From SZUA-309 sp965233675 (GTDB lineage Bacteria; Pseudomonadota; Gammaproteobacteria; Pseudomonadales; Azotimanducaceae), in NCBI GenBank assembly GCA_965233675.1, contig OZ247498.1, positions 2,418,001 through 2,482,000 of the forward strand: a DNA stretch of 64,000 bases. Direction: 5' to 3'. This document shows, in pieces, positions 35,050-42,442 of this stretch. Each line of letters starts with the position of its first letter. The stretch's first letter is position 1. Both the position numbers and the translations under genes were made by a program. The notes under the pieces are model-generated. The model worked only from the letters and a program-made list of their open reading frames with translations. It made no database searches and was not told the DNA's origin.

Positions 35050-36846
35050 TCACATTCCGCCAACAATCTTCCGGCGGCGGCGATGGAGAAAAACTGCAGC
35101 GCCGACGATCAGTATCAGAATGCCGACAAGCCAGGGAAGCAGGCCGGGCAGCATGCGGGCGATGGTGTTCGCGCGCAGCGTTTCCAGAGCATGGAAGTCG
35201 TCGGGTACGGGTACGACGCCGACGCGCTGCTCGTAGTCATCATATGCCTGACGGAGGGTGGCGAACCGCTCCGGCAGCACTTCGGAAAGGTCCCGGGTTT
35301 CACCGGGATCTTCCTCGAGGTAGAAAAGTCGCCACTGCCCGTCGCCATGGGGCGGCATGTTGCGAACCAGCTTGAAGCCATCCTGAAACAACGCCGAGTT
35401 TCCGGACACCTCCATGCCCACCGCTTCCGCTTTTTCGTACACCGCCGTGCTCGTGCTGTCCAGCACGTCCCGCAGACTGCGCCCGGTCAGCGCCATTCGC
35501 TCCGACTCGCCGGTTTCCGCGAAATCGAGCAGCGTCGGTGTGATGTCGGTGACGAAACTCCTGGCATCGACCAGACCGAGGGCACCTACTCCGGGCCCGG
35601 AAATGATCAGCGGCACCCGCAGACCACCTTCGCTGGCGTAGAACTTGAACAGCGCACCCGGGGATGCGGCAGCACTGGCCCATTCAGGGCCGATGAAACC
35701 CATGCTGCCCGGTTCACCCAGACGGCTCACGTCATGGTGATAGCCGTTCCGCCACATCCAGAACCCCATCCCCGAGGTATTGACCGGATCGTTGAATTCC
35801 GGACCGTTATCCGAGGTGATCACGAACAGGGTGTTTTCCAGTTCACCAGTCGCTTCCAGGTGACTGACAAGACGGCCGAAGTGGTAGTCCATGGCTTCCA
35901 GCATGCCGGCGTTGACGGCCATGCTGCGACTGTAGAGCGCCTTTTCCGATGCATCCAGGGACGACCAGTCCCGCAGCGATGGATGCTTGTTTCCGAGCGC
36001 TGCTGTCTCCGGGATCAGCCCGAGCGCCCTGGCACGTTGCCAGCGGGCGGTACGGAGTGCATCCCAGCCGTCATCGTAGACACCGTCGTATCTGTCGGTA
36101 AATTCCCTGGGTGCCTGAACCGGAATGTGCACGGCCTGAAATGCGATGTAGGCGAAGAAGGGCTGGTGTGGCGTCGATCCGTCACTCAGATACTGAATCA
36201 TACGATCGATGAGAAACTCCGAGGAATAGAAGTCAGCCGGCAGAGTGGCCGGCGATCTGTCTTCAAACCAGGGCGCCTCATCGTAGTAAGGCATATAGGA
36301 TTTCTGCTCCCAGTTGTCCGCGCCGGATGCATCCAGAATGAAGGAACGATCGAAGCCATGGTCCGCTGGCAGATCGCCCGGGCCACTGCCGAGATGCCAC
36401 TTGCCGGTCATGTACGTGCGATAGCCAGCGCGTTTCAGGCGTGTGGCAACGGTTTCCACACCCGGTGCAAAGCGCATGGCATACCCCGGGCTGTCGGCCT
36501 GGTGGCTCATCAGCATTTCGGGGATGGTCGCCACGCCGGTCAGATGATTGTCGAGCCCTGTCAGCAGCATGGCCCGGGACGGCGCGCACAGCGGAGAGGT
36601 GCGGTAGTTGCTGAAGCGAACGCCCTGATCCGCGATACGATTGATACTCGGCGTTCGGGCTTCTCCGCCATAACCGCCAAAGTCCATCAGACCGGCATCG
36701 TCGACCAGAATGACGACAATATTGGGCGGCGCCCAGCCAGCCCCGTCTACGGCATGGGAAAACAGCAGGCCAAAGCAGAGGAGCAAGCGGACCAGCACGC
36801 CCCGCCCGGACCCGTCGGCTGCAATCACTCGGCGATCGTCAGTCAA
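35050..36846 (-). CDS. Membrane-anchored sulfatase (formylglycine type)
   Basis: A 598-residue exported hydrolase with a signal peptide (LLLCFGLLFSHAVDG), the metal site ILVDDAG (D49, D50) and the sulfatase signature CAPSR with Cys 87 as the formylglycine precursor, then GKWHLG. The end PGLLPWLVGILILIVGAAVF followed by an arginine-rich tail is a single membrane anchor, so the catalytic domain should face the periplasm. Cysteine-type sulfatases need FGE or anSME, not present here. The ATG overlaps the UbiA stop by four bases. Substrate unknown; arylsulfatase-like. Confidence 0.88.
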   Translation of the reverse strand: MTDDRRVIAADGSGRGVLVRLLLCFGLLFSHAVDGAGWAPPNIVVILVDDAGLMDFGGYGGEARTPSINRIADQGVRFSNYRTSPLCAPSRAMLLTGLDNHLTGVATIPEMLMSHQADSPGYAMRFAPGVETVATRLKRAGYRTYMTGKWHLGSGPGDLPADHGFDRSFILDASGADNWEQKSYMPYYDEAPWFEDRSPATLPADFYSSEFLIDRMIQYLSDGSTPHQPFFAYIAFQAVHIPVQAPREFTDRYDGVYDDGWDALRTARWQRARALGLIPETAALGNKHPSLRDWSSLDASEKALYSRSMAVNAGMLEAMDYHFGRLVSHLEATGELENTLFVITSDNGPEFNDPVNTSGMGFWMWRNGYHHDVSRLGEPGSMGFIGPEWASAAASPGALFKFYASEGGLRVPLIISGPGVGALGLVDARSFVTDITPTLLDFAETGESERMALTGRSLRDVLDSTSTAVYEKAEAVGMEVSGNSALFQDGFKLVRNMPPHGDGQWRLFYLEEDPGETRDLSEVLPERFATLRQAYDDYEQRVGVVPVPDDFHALETLRANTIARMLPGLLPWLVGILILIVGAAVFLHRRRRKIVGGM

Positions 36847-37838
36847 TGGGTCATACCCGGGAGTAACGCCAGACAGTAACCGGCCAGAAACAGAACGCCG
36901 AACCAGCGGGTGTGGTCAAAGGCGAAGGCGGAAAACCACAACGGCCAGGCAGCCGCGGGGAATGATGCCGGCGGCGCGTCCGGTGCGGGCTGAGCGAAGA
37001 CCCGTAGACTCTGCCAGGCGCGGGGCAATGCCAGCAGCATGAGCAGGACGGGCCAGGGCAGCCAGCCCAGGATCACCAGAGCGATGACGGACAGATACTG
37101 GGCCACCAGCATGCCCCGCACCCAGGCCCGGGCACGACGCTCACCCAGGCGCACCGGCAGGGTACGCACCCCTTTCCTGGCGTCGAAGGTGAGCTTATCG
37201 ATATGCTTTCCGAAAATGACCGTGGTGGGTCCCAGCGCGAAACTGAGGCCAACGGCAGCGATCTGCCAGCTCCAGAATCCAGTCACGGCCTGCGCCGTTC
37301 CGCCCACCATCAGCGGCCCCCAGACCAGCAGGACGGCAAGTTCTCCGAGCCCCCACTGCTTCAGTGGCCAGGTATAAAAAAGCAGGAGCAGACTGCCGAG
37401 CAGGAAAGGAATCAGCAGGCCAATACCGGCCGAAGCCACCAGCCACAGGCCGCAACAGAAAGCCAGACTACCAGTGACGCTCATGTACTGAATGAGCTCG
37501 CGCCTGGAAAGCAGTCCGTCCTCGAGCACATGCGCACCGTAGCGCAGGCGGAAGTAGTTCCCCTCGTCGATGCCGCGAACCGAATCCGTCAGGTCATTGA
37601 GCTGATTGTTGGTGGCGTGTGCCAGCAGCAGACCCAGCGTGCAGACGGCCCAGTCGGAAAGACTCCAACCCGGCATCTTTATGGCGAGCAGACCACCGAG
37701 CGCAGCGGCGGTAAAGGTCATGACCAGCACACTGGCCCGGGCTGAGATGAGCCAGCGGACGAGGATCGGTGAGGCCTGCCAGGCGTTCACACTCACCCGG
37801 GGCATTGCGGTCAATGCCTGCACCACCGAGATCCTCAT
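36843..37838 (-). CDS. UbiA-family prenyltransferase
   Basis: A 331-residue polytopic protein with about nine membrane segments. The two Asp-rich prenyl-diphosphate motifs are present: NNQLNDLTD (about 97-105) and DKLTFDARKGVRTLP (about 214-228). UbiA-fold enzymes join a polyprenyl chain to an aromatic acceptor in quinone, haem or other lipid synthesis. This one most resembles the MenA-like or 1,4-dihydroxy-2-naphthoate branch, but no other quinone gene is near. It starts three bases after the peroxiredoxin stop and overlaps the sulfatase start. Confidence 0.85.
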   Translation of the reverse strand: MRISVVQALTAMPRVSVNAWQASPILVRWLISARASVLVMTFTAAALGGLLAIKMPGWSLSDWAVCTLGLLLAHATNNQLNDLTDSVRGIDEGNYFRLRYGAHVLEDGLLSRRELIQYMSVTGSLAFCCGLWLVASAGIGLLIPFLLGSLLLLFYTWPLKQWGLGELAVLLVWGPLMVGGTAQAVTGFWSWQIAAVGLSFALGPTTVIFGKHIDKLTFDARKGVRTLPVRLGERRARAWVRGMLVAQYLSVIALVILGWLPWPVLLMLLALPRAWQSLRVFAQPAPDAPPASFPAAAWPLWFSAFAFDHTRWFGVLFLAGYCLALLPGMTH

Positions 37839-37841
37839 ACG

Positions 37842-38399
37842 TCAGTGAGCCCTGGGTACGTCCAGCGCCGAAAGATGCTCCACAAGTTCCGCACCGGCGG
37901 TGCGGGGATCCACGTCTTTATCGATTCTGACCACGATGCCCTGATCGTCGATGTAGTAGGTCCAGCGCCTGGCATAGCCGCTCTCGGAGAGCACGCCATA
38001 AGCCTCGGCCGTCTTCTTTTCCGGATCGGAGAGGATGGGGAAGCTGGCTTCATTTTTTTCGGCGAAACCACGATTGTCCGCTTCCGAATCCGTGCTGGCC
38101 ATGAAATAGACCACATTGAAGTTTCGAATCTCCCGGTCACTGTCACGCAGCGCCTTGCATTCCAGGGTTCAGCCGCCGGTGAAAGCCTTCGGGAAGAAGG
38201 CGATGACGACGTGCTGCCCCCGCAACTCGGAGAGTGTGTACGACTGTCCATCGCTGCCCGGCAGCGTGAAGTCCGGCGCCGGTTGGCCGACTTCCACGGC
38301 CTGAACCGTACTGCTGAGCAGAGTGGCGACCGCGGTGAACGCCAGCGCGCTCAGCCAGGTTCCCGTTCGCCCGATCATTGCTGTCGTTGCCATTCTCAT
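37842..38399 (-). CDS. Exported peroxiredoxin, probable selenoprotein with in-frame UGA at the catalytic site
   Basis: The frame runs 186 codons from ATG 38399 to 37842 with one internal UGA at 38169-38171 (codon 77). Upstream of it is a signal peptide (SALAFTAVATLLSSTVQA) and a peroxiredoxin start (VEVGQPAPDFTLPGSDGQSY, VVIAFFPKAFTGG). Downstream the same frame goes on with TLECKALRDSDREIRNFNVV, YFMASTDSEADNRGFAEKN and so on to the usual C-terminus. The UGA falls exactly on the peroxidatic Cys of the 'FTPGCT.EC' motif, giving FTGG-U-TLEC. A SECIS-like hairpin follows (38135-38154). Sec in place of the peroxidatic Cys occurs in known selenoprotein peroxiredoxins. It would be read as two halves if UGA is taken as stop. 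A recent nonsense mutation is the alternative. UbiA and sulfatase genes follow at once. Confidence 0.8.
38135..38154 (-). promoter_or_regulatory. Putative bacterial SECIS hairpin
   Basis: In the mRNA the five-base stem CGCUG/CAGUG (one G-U pair) starts 17 bases after the UGA and closes a five-base loop CGUGA containing GU, the feature SelB recognises in bacterial SECIS loops. Two more G-C pairs extend it past a bulged A, and CCC right after the UGA can pair with GGG at 38132-38134 to close a lower helix. Distance and loop fit the bacterial pattern. Folding was done by eye. Confidence 0.6.
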
Positions 38400-38502
38400 A
38401 CCCACTGCCAGCCGATGTTGGCTAGAGTATACACGGCGCCGTTCCCGGGCTGTCGCTTTCGAACACCGGAGGCGGGGTCTGAAAGCGTCTGAAGGCAATG
38501 CC

Positions 38503-38538
38503 GAAAGAGAGGTTGAAAGAGAGGTTGAAAGAGCGGCT
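38503..38538. repeat. Three 12-bp tandem repeats
   Basis: GAAAGAGAGGTT twice, then GAAAGAGCGGCT. The third copy contains the stop codon of the degraded SRPBCC gene on the minus strand. The repeat lies upstream of the peroxiredoxin gene. Confidence 0.75.
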
Positions 38539-38915
38539 AAAGCGTTCCGGAAAGATAGGCGGCCAGGCGCGCCAGTTGCCCGCCCTGCACACGATCAACA
38601 GGCTCTGCCAGTCCGGCCAGGCCACTGGGCTGAAACCCCCAAGACCACATACTGATAGCGAAGCAGCGTGCGCCCGTCTGCCGCCGGCTCGAGTGTGAAC
38701 GTCATGGCCCCAGTCACGCCCATACCCTGCAGCGGTCCGAGCCCGCCGCTCAGCCGCAGGGTTTTGCCGGGCGCCGCATAGACCACCTGCATAGGCATGA
38801 CGCTGCCACCGTCCGGCAGCGCTTCGCAGAAACATCCGCCTGCGGTGGGATTGAGAGAGAAGTTGGCCGCATCTCCGGAGTACGAATGGGCCGGATCCCA
38901 CCAGCGGGCACCGCG
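38537..38915 (-). pseudogene. SRPBCC-family protein remnant, truncated and frameshifted
   Basis: Reading from 38915, the frame gives ARWWDPAHSYSGDAANFSLN, PTAGGCFCEALPDGGS, then QVVYAAPGKTLRLSGGLGPLQ and MGVTGAMTFTLEP. This is the C-terminal two thirds of a START-like SRPBCC protein. At a run of five C on the plus strand (38636-38640) the frame breaks; removing one base restores LGFQPSGLAGLAEPVDRVQG and GQLARLAAYLSGTL, ending at a TAG at 38537. The expected first 50-60 residues are missing: a TAG (38916-38918) stands where they should be, and GC-rich repeat-like sequence follows. Either a decayed gene or, for the single-base break alone, a sequencing error. Confidence 0.7.
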
Positions 38916-39102
38916 CTATTGTGCATCAGCGTCTGTCTCGCCGCCCGTCTCCCCGCCGGTCTCCGCCCGCGTTAGAACGAAACCACCAGCGCGATGAGAT
39001 AGACCAGAACGGCGAGGCCTGCCAGGAACCGGACTCTGACTGGTACGTGACTGATTCCCCACATGTGTATCCTCTCCTTCCCTTTCATCCAGTGCTGTTA
39101 TG

Positions 39103-39143
39103 GGCCTATACCTCTACAGACCTCTACCTCTATAGGCCTATAC
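39103..39143. promoter_or_regulatory. Direct repeat and palindrome upstream of the Crp/Fnr gene
   Basis: GGCCTATAC occurs at 39103-39111 and again at 39135-39143, 32 bases apart (three helical turns), with ACCTCTA-type repeats between. The second copy is part of the palindrome TATAGGCCTATA (39131-39142). It lies 57-97 bases before the regulator start, so autoregulation is possible. It does not match the classic Crp or Fnr half sites. Confidence 0.45.
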
Positions 39144-39199
39144 TGCGCCCGGGAATCAGGGGAGACTGTCAACCCGGCGACACAACCGGACGCTGCGTG

Positions 39200-39877
39200 A
39201 TGAATACTTCTGCCATGGACATCATCAGAAACAGTCCAGCGTTTCGGGAGCTGGACGAACAGTCACTGCTGGAAATCAGCAAGCTCTGTGTCACCCGGAC
39301 TTTCGCAACCGGCGAAACCGTGTTTCGCCAGGGTGAGTCAGGCAACAGCCTGGTCGGTCTGGTGGCGGGAAAGATCCGGATTTCCGTCAACTCCAGGTCC
39401 GGACAGGAACTGAACCTCAATCTGATCGAACCCGGTGAGATCGTCGGCGAGATCGCGTTCATCGATGGTGGCTTGCGCACCGCCACAGGTACCGCGGTGA
39501 TGCCCAGCCAGTGCATCACCATCTCCCGAAAACCCTTCTTCCGTCTTCTCGACCGACGGCCTCAGATCACCCGCCATCTCCTGACCCTGCTTTGCGAGCG
39601 GGTTCGCTGGACCAGCCAGCTGGTGGCGGACTCGGCGTTCCTCTCGGTGCCGGATCGTATGGTCAGTCGATTACTGGATCTGGCACAGATAGACAACGGC
39701 CGTCAGCTGACGAGCGAAGCGGTTGTGCGACTCCCGCAGCAGGAGCTGGCGGACTATCTCGGCGTGTCCAGACAGGTGGTGAACGGCTACCTTCGGGATT
39801 GGCAGAAGAAGGACCAGGTACGCCTGTCCCGAGGGACCATCACCCTGCTGCCCGGCTTCGGTACTGAGCCACCTTAG
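39200..39877 (+). CDS. Crp/Fnr-family transcription regulator
   Basis: 225 residues from ATG 39200; the frame extends further upstream but the added sequence is not protein-like. The N-terminal cyclic-nucleotide-binding fold is at about 10-130 (FATGETVFRQGESGNSLVGLVAGKIRI, LIEPGEIVGEIAFIDGGLRTA) and the C-terminal winged helix at about 150-220 with recognition segment LPQQELADYLGVSRQVVNGYLRDW. There are no N-terminal FNR-type iron-sulfur cysteines, so it is more likely ligand-sensing or of unknown signal. A repeat-rich operator candidate lies just upstream. Confidence 0.9.
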   Translation: MNTSAMDIIRNSPAFRELDEQSLLEISKLCVTRTFATGETVFRQGESGNSLVGLVAGKIRISVNSRSGQELNLNLIEPGEIVGEIAFIDGGLRTATGTAVMPSQCITISRKPFFRLLDRRPQITRHLLTLLCERVRWTSQLVADSAFLSVPDRMVSRLLDLAQIDNGRQLTSEAVVRLPQQELADYLGVSRQVVNGYLRDWQKKDQVRLSRGTITLLPGFGTEPP

Positions 39878-39883
39878 ACCGCC

Positions 39884-40660
39884 TCAGGCATCCTGCAGGT
39901 AAAAGCGCGTGCCACAGACGTCCACGCGGTCGTCGCTGACGTAGCAATCCCTGTCATGCGCGGCTCGTAGAACCGAGTCTCTGTCGGCCACCGCGATGTC
40001 CAGACCGCCCAGACCGGGTCCGCGACCATCCTCCGCTGCGACGAAACGGAGCGTTGCATTGTTCAGGGCGAGCGTCAGCGCCGACCCCTCTCGTGCGACC
40101 GGCGCATCGATCACCCGCCCCCACAGCTCTGCCAGCGCAACCGGGTCTTCCGACTGCAGCTCTGCGCCGAGGAAATCCACGGTCACATCCTGTTTCACCT
40201 TGTCTTCCCAACCGGTGCCGCCGACGGGCATCCAGTGGCCGGTCAGGTCCTCATGCCGGTCGTATTCGACTTCCAGAAAGGCGGCGATCATGTCCCGCGG
40301 ATGCAGTTGGCAGAGGTGCCAGCCATCCCGCTCCGACTCGTGGGCTATACGCACGCCTGCATCCAGCGCTCTCTGCCGCACCGCCTGTTGATTGACGAGC
40401 GTATCCGCCTGAGTAATCACCATATAGCCGCCATCACCACCACGACGTTCCAGATAGCGGCCACCCGCCGTGTTTTCCTGGATCGGTGCCACCACCTCGA
40501 GGAAATTCCGCCCCACCGCCAGCAGAGTGTTTTCCAGCCCGAAGTGGGCGACCCCCGGATCCACGTAGCACCGGTTGATGCCGAATATGGCCGTCAGGTC
40601 GTCGATCACCGGCGCCAGCGATTCGGCCACCAGACAGATCTGGCGTAGTTGAATAGTCAT
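39884..40660 (-). CDS. VOC-superfamily (glyoxalase-like) protein
   Basis: A 258-residue protein with two paired beta-alpha-beta modules: first RQICLVAESLAPVIDDLTAIFGI to about 130, second VTVDFLGAELQSEDPVALAELWGRVID to the end. This is the arrangement of two-module glyoxalase/bleomycin-resistance proteins. His and Glu positions that could bind metal are present (H59, E134) but I cannot assign a reaction. It is divergent from the enoyl-CoA hydratase gene, 46 bases away, and convergent with the Crp/Fnr gene. Confidence 0.75.
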   Translation of the reverse strand: MTIQLRQICLVAESLAPVIDDLTAIFGINRCYVDPGVAHFGLENTLLAVGRNFLEVVAPIQENTAGGRYLERRGGDGGYMVITQADTLVNQQAVRQRALDAGVRIAHESERDGWHLCQLHPRDMIAAFLEVEYDRHEDLTGHWMPVGGTGWEDKVKQDVTVDFLGAELQSEDPVALAELWGRVIDAPVAREGSALTLALNNATLRFVAAEDGRGPGLGGLDIAVADRDSVLRAAHDRDCYVSDDRVDVCGTRFYLQDA

Positions 40661-40666
40661 GTTGCA

Positions 40667-40701
40667 CCTCCCTGTGCCAACATATCAGACAGACAGGGAG
40701 G
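40667..40701. repeat. Inverted repeat carrying both divergent ribosome sites
   Basis: CCTCCCTGT (40667-40675) and ACAGGGAGG (40693-40701) are perfect nine-base arms with a 17-base spacer in the 46-base gap between the VOC and enoyl-CoA hydratase genes. Each arm contains the GGGAGG ribosome site of one gene. The symmetry could let transcripts fold and hide a ribosome site, or serve as an operator. Confidence 0.5.
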
Positions 40702-40706
40702 GGAAC

Positions 40707-41540
40707 ATGTACGAAGAAATCACTTATTCGGTAGATAATCCGGTCGCCATCATCACCATGAACCGGCCGGAGGCACTGAACGCGCTGACCGGACGCATGA
40801 TGGCGGAGATCCGCCATGCCCTGGCCGCCGCCGAATCGGACCCGGAAGTCGTCGGCATCGTGCTCACCGGTGCCGGTCGTGGCTTCTGCGCCGGGGCCGA
40901 CATCGCCGGTCTGGACGCGACGGCATCGGGCGAGTCGGCAGCGGCAGCAGAGGATCTGTCTGCCCTGAAAGCCGAACCGGGCGATCCTGACATGGGCGAG
41001 AATTTCCGGATCACCTACACCTACATCCTGTCCGTTCAGAAACCGGTGATCGCCGCGATCAACGGCCCCTGCGCCGGACTCGGATTCTGCTACGCCCTGC
41101 TCTGCGACATGCGCTTCGCAGAACGCCAGGCGAAGTTCACCACCGCCTTCTCTCAGCGTGGCCTGATCGCCGAGCATGCCTCCAGCTGGTTGCTGCCGCG
41201 CCTGATCGGTCCCGGTAAGGCGCTGGATCTGCTCTGGAGCGCGCGGAAGTTCCTGGCCGACGAGGCGTACGAGCTCGGCATGGTGGAACGGGTGGTGGAC
41301 AGCGGAGAATCCGTCGAAGCAGCCAGCGCCTATATCCGGGAGCTGGCAGCGGTGGCCTCACCCACGTCGCTGAAGATCATCAAGGCTCAGGTGTATCGCC
41401 ATCTGAATATGGAACTCGGCGCTGCGATGAAAGAGTCGAACGCGCTCATGGCCGAGTCGCTGGAGCGGGAAGATTTCAAGGAGGGCGTGCGTTCCTTCAT
41501 CGAGAAACGCCCGCCTGAATTCGGACGCATCGGCGACTGA
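40707..41540 (+). CDS. Enoyl-CoA hydratase/isomerase family protein
   Basis: 277 residues from ATG 40707 (ribosome site GGGAGG). Crotonase landmarks: AIITMNRPEALNALTGRM, the oxyanion-hole region GAGRGFCAGADIAGL and INGPCAGLGFCYAL. In the catalytic stretch it reads RGLIAEHASSWLLPRLIG, where E. coli-type hydratases have two Glu; here Glu is kept in AEH. It hydrates or isomerises enoyl-CoA substrates; the specific acyl chain is unknown. It converges on the esterase gene two bases away. Confidence 0.88.
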   Translation: MYEEITYSVDNPVAIITMNRPEALNALTGRMMAEIRHALAAAESDPEVVGIVLTGAGRGFCAGADIAGLDATASGESAAAAEDLSALKAEPGDPDMGENFRITYTYILSVQKPVIAAINGPCAGLGFCYALLCDMRFAERQAKFTTAFSQRGLIAEHASSWLLPRLIGPGKALDLLWSARKFLADEAYELGMVERVVDSGESVEAASAYIRELAAVASPTSLKIIKAQVYRHLNMELGAAMKESNALMAESLEREDFKEGVRSFIEKRPPEFGRIGD

Positions 41541-41542
41541 GG

Positions 41543-42409
41543 CTAGTCCAGGAATCCGCTGGCGCTCAGCCAGTCGCCGAACCGGTCGATCCAGCTGTCC
41601 GATGGCAGATTCTGGGTGCGCATCCCGAATCCGTGCCCACCTTCCGCATAGAGATGCATCTCCGCCGGCTTATCCGCGCTCACCCAGCGCTGGTAGATCT
41701 GAACGGTGTCCGGCGCCAGGCCCAGCTGGTCGTCCGTTGCCGCCACCAGGAATATGGGCGGTGCGTCCTCCGGCACTTTCCAGTTCTCCCAGTCCGGAAG
41801 TGCGCGGGCACTGGCGTAGATGGGTGCAAGAAAGGCGGGCCGACTTGTGCCGTCATACCCGGAGGCGACGAACATGGTCACGGTTCCGCCCGCGGAAAAA
41901 CCCATGAATCCGATTCGCTCGGCATCGATACCGAACTCCCCCGCGCTTGCCCGCACCAGCCTCATGGCAGCAAGCCCATCGGCACCTGACAGCGGCGCCA
42001 TCGCGGCCATATCCTGCTGAGCGTGGGCCGGTTCTTTGCTGACCAGCTCCGCCACAACGTCTTCGCCACCCGGCACAAGCCGGTAGCGCAACACGAAGGC
42101 GGCAATTCCCCGCTCATTCAGCCACTCGGCCACATCGTTGCCTTCGCTGTCGATGGACAGCGCATGAAAGCCACCGCCCGGCGCGATGATCACCGCCGCG
42201 CCATTGCCGTTTTCGGGCAGGAACGCCTCCAGCGTCGGCGTGCTGACGTTGGTCACGACCCGCGTGCCGAAGATATCCGAGTGGTAGGTCTTCTCTGCAT
42301 GGGTCCAGCCTTCACCGCCGGGTGCCGCATCCGGATACAGCGGCATCCGTTCGCCGGATTCAGCCGTCATGCCCAGGCACCCGATCAGAACGACGGTCAG
42401 TCTCCACAT
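41543..42409 (-). CDS. Exported alpha/beta hydrolase (esterase/dienelactone hydrolase-like)
   Basis: A 288-residue secreted hydrolase with a short signal (LTVVLIGCLGMTAESG), oxyanion loop IIAPGGGFHAL, nucleophile elbow GFSAGG (S172), a likely acid in AATDDQLG and catalytic His in GGHGFG. It belongs to the group of carboxylesterases and xylan-acetyl-esterase-like enzymes of polysaccharide degradation (BD-FAE). A strong ribosome site, GGGGGAGAG, precedes the ATG. Its substrate is not evident from context. Confidence 0.85.
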   Translation of the reverse strand: MWRLTVVLIGCLGMTAESGERMPLYPDAAPGGEGWTHAEKTYHSDIFGTRVVTNVSTPTLEAFLPENGNGAAVIIAPGGGFHALSIDSEGNDVAEWLNERGIAAFVLRYRLVPGGEDVVAELVSKEPAHAQQDMAAMAPLSGADGLAAMRLVRASAGEFGIDAERIGFMGFSAGGTVTMFVASGYDGTSRPAFLAPIYASARALPDWENWKVPEDAPPIFLVAATDDQLGLAPDTVQIYQRWVSADKPAEMHLYAEGGHGFGMRTQNLPSDSWIDRFGDWLSASGFLD

Positions 42410-42442
42410 GTCTCTCCCCCACAGTGTTCATCCAATCAGCTT

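Noticed and set aside
34999..36879. A 626-codon plus-strand open frame opposite the sulfatase gene
   Set aside because: The sulfatase frame has conserved catalytic motifs and tight operon spacing; the plus frame has none.
37842..38399. Peroxiredoxin as a plain pseudogene
   Set aside because: Only one stop, exactly at the catalytic Cys, no other damage, and a SECIS-like hairpin follows; decay would hit random sites. Kept as the alternative until sel genes are checked.
38498..38698. A 66-codon plus-strand frame beginning with a lysine/glutamate repeat
   Set aside because: It is just the 12-bp tandem repeat read in frame, antisense to the SRPBCC remnant.
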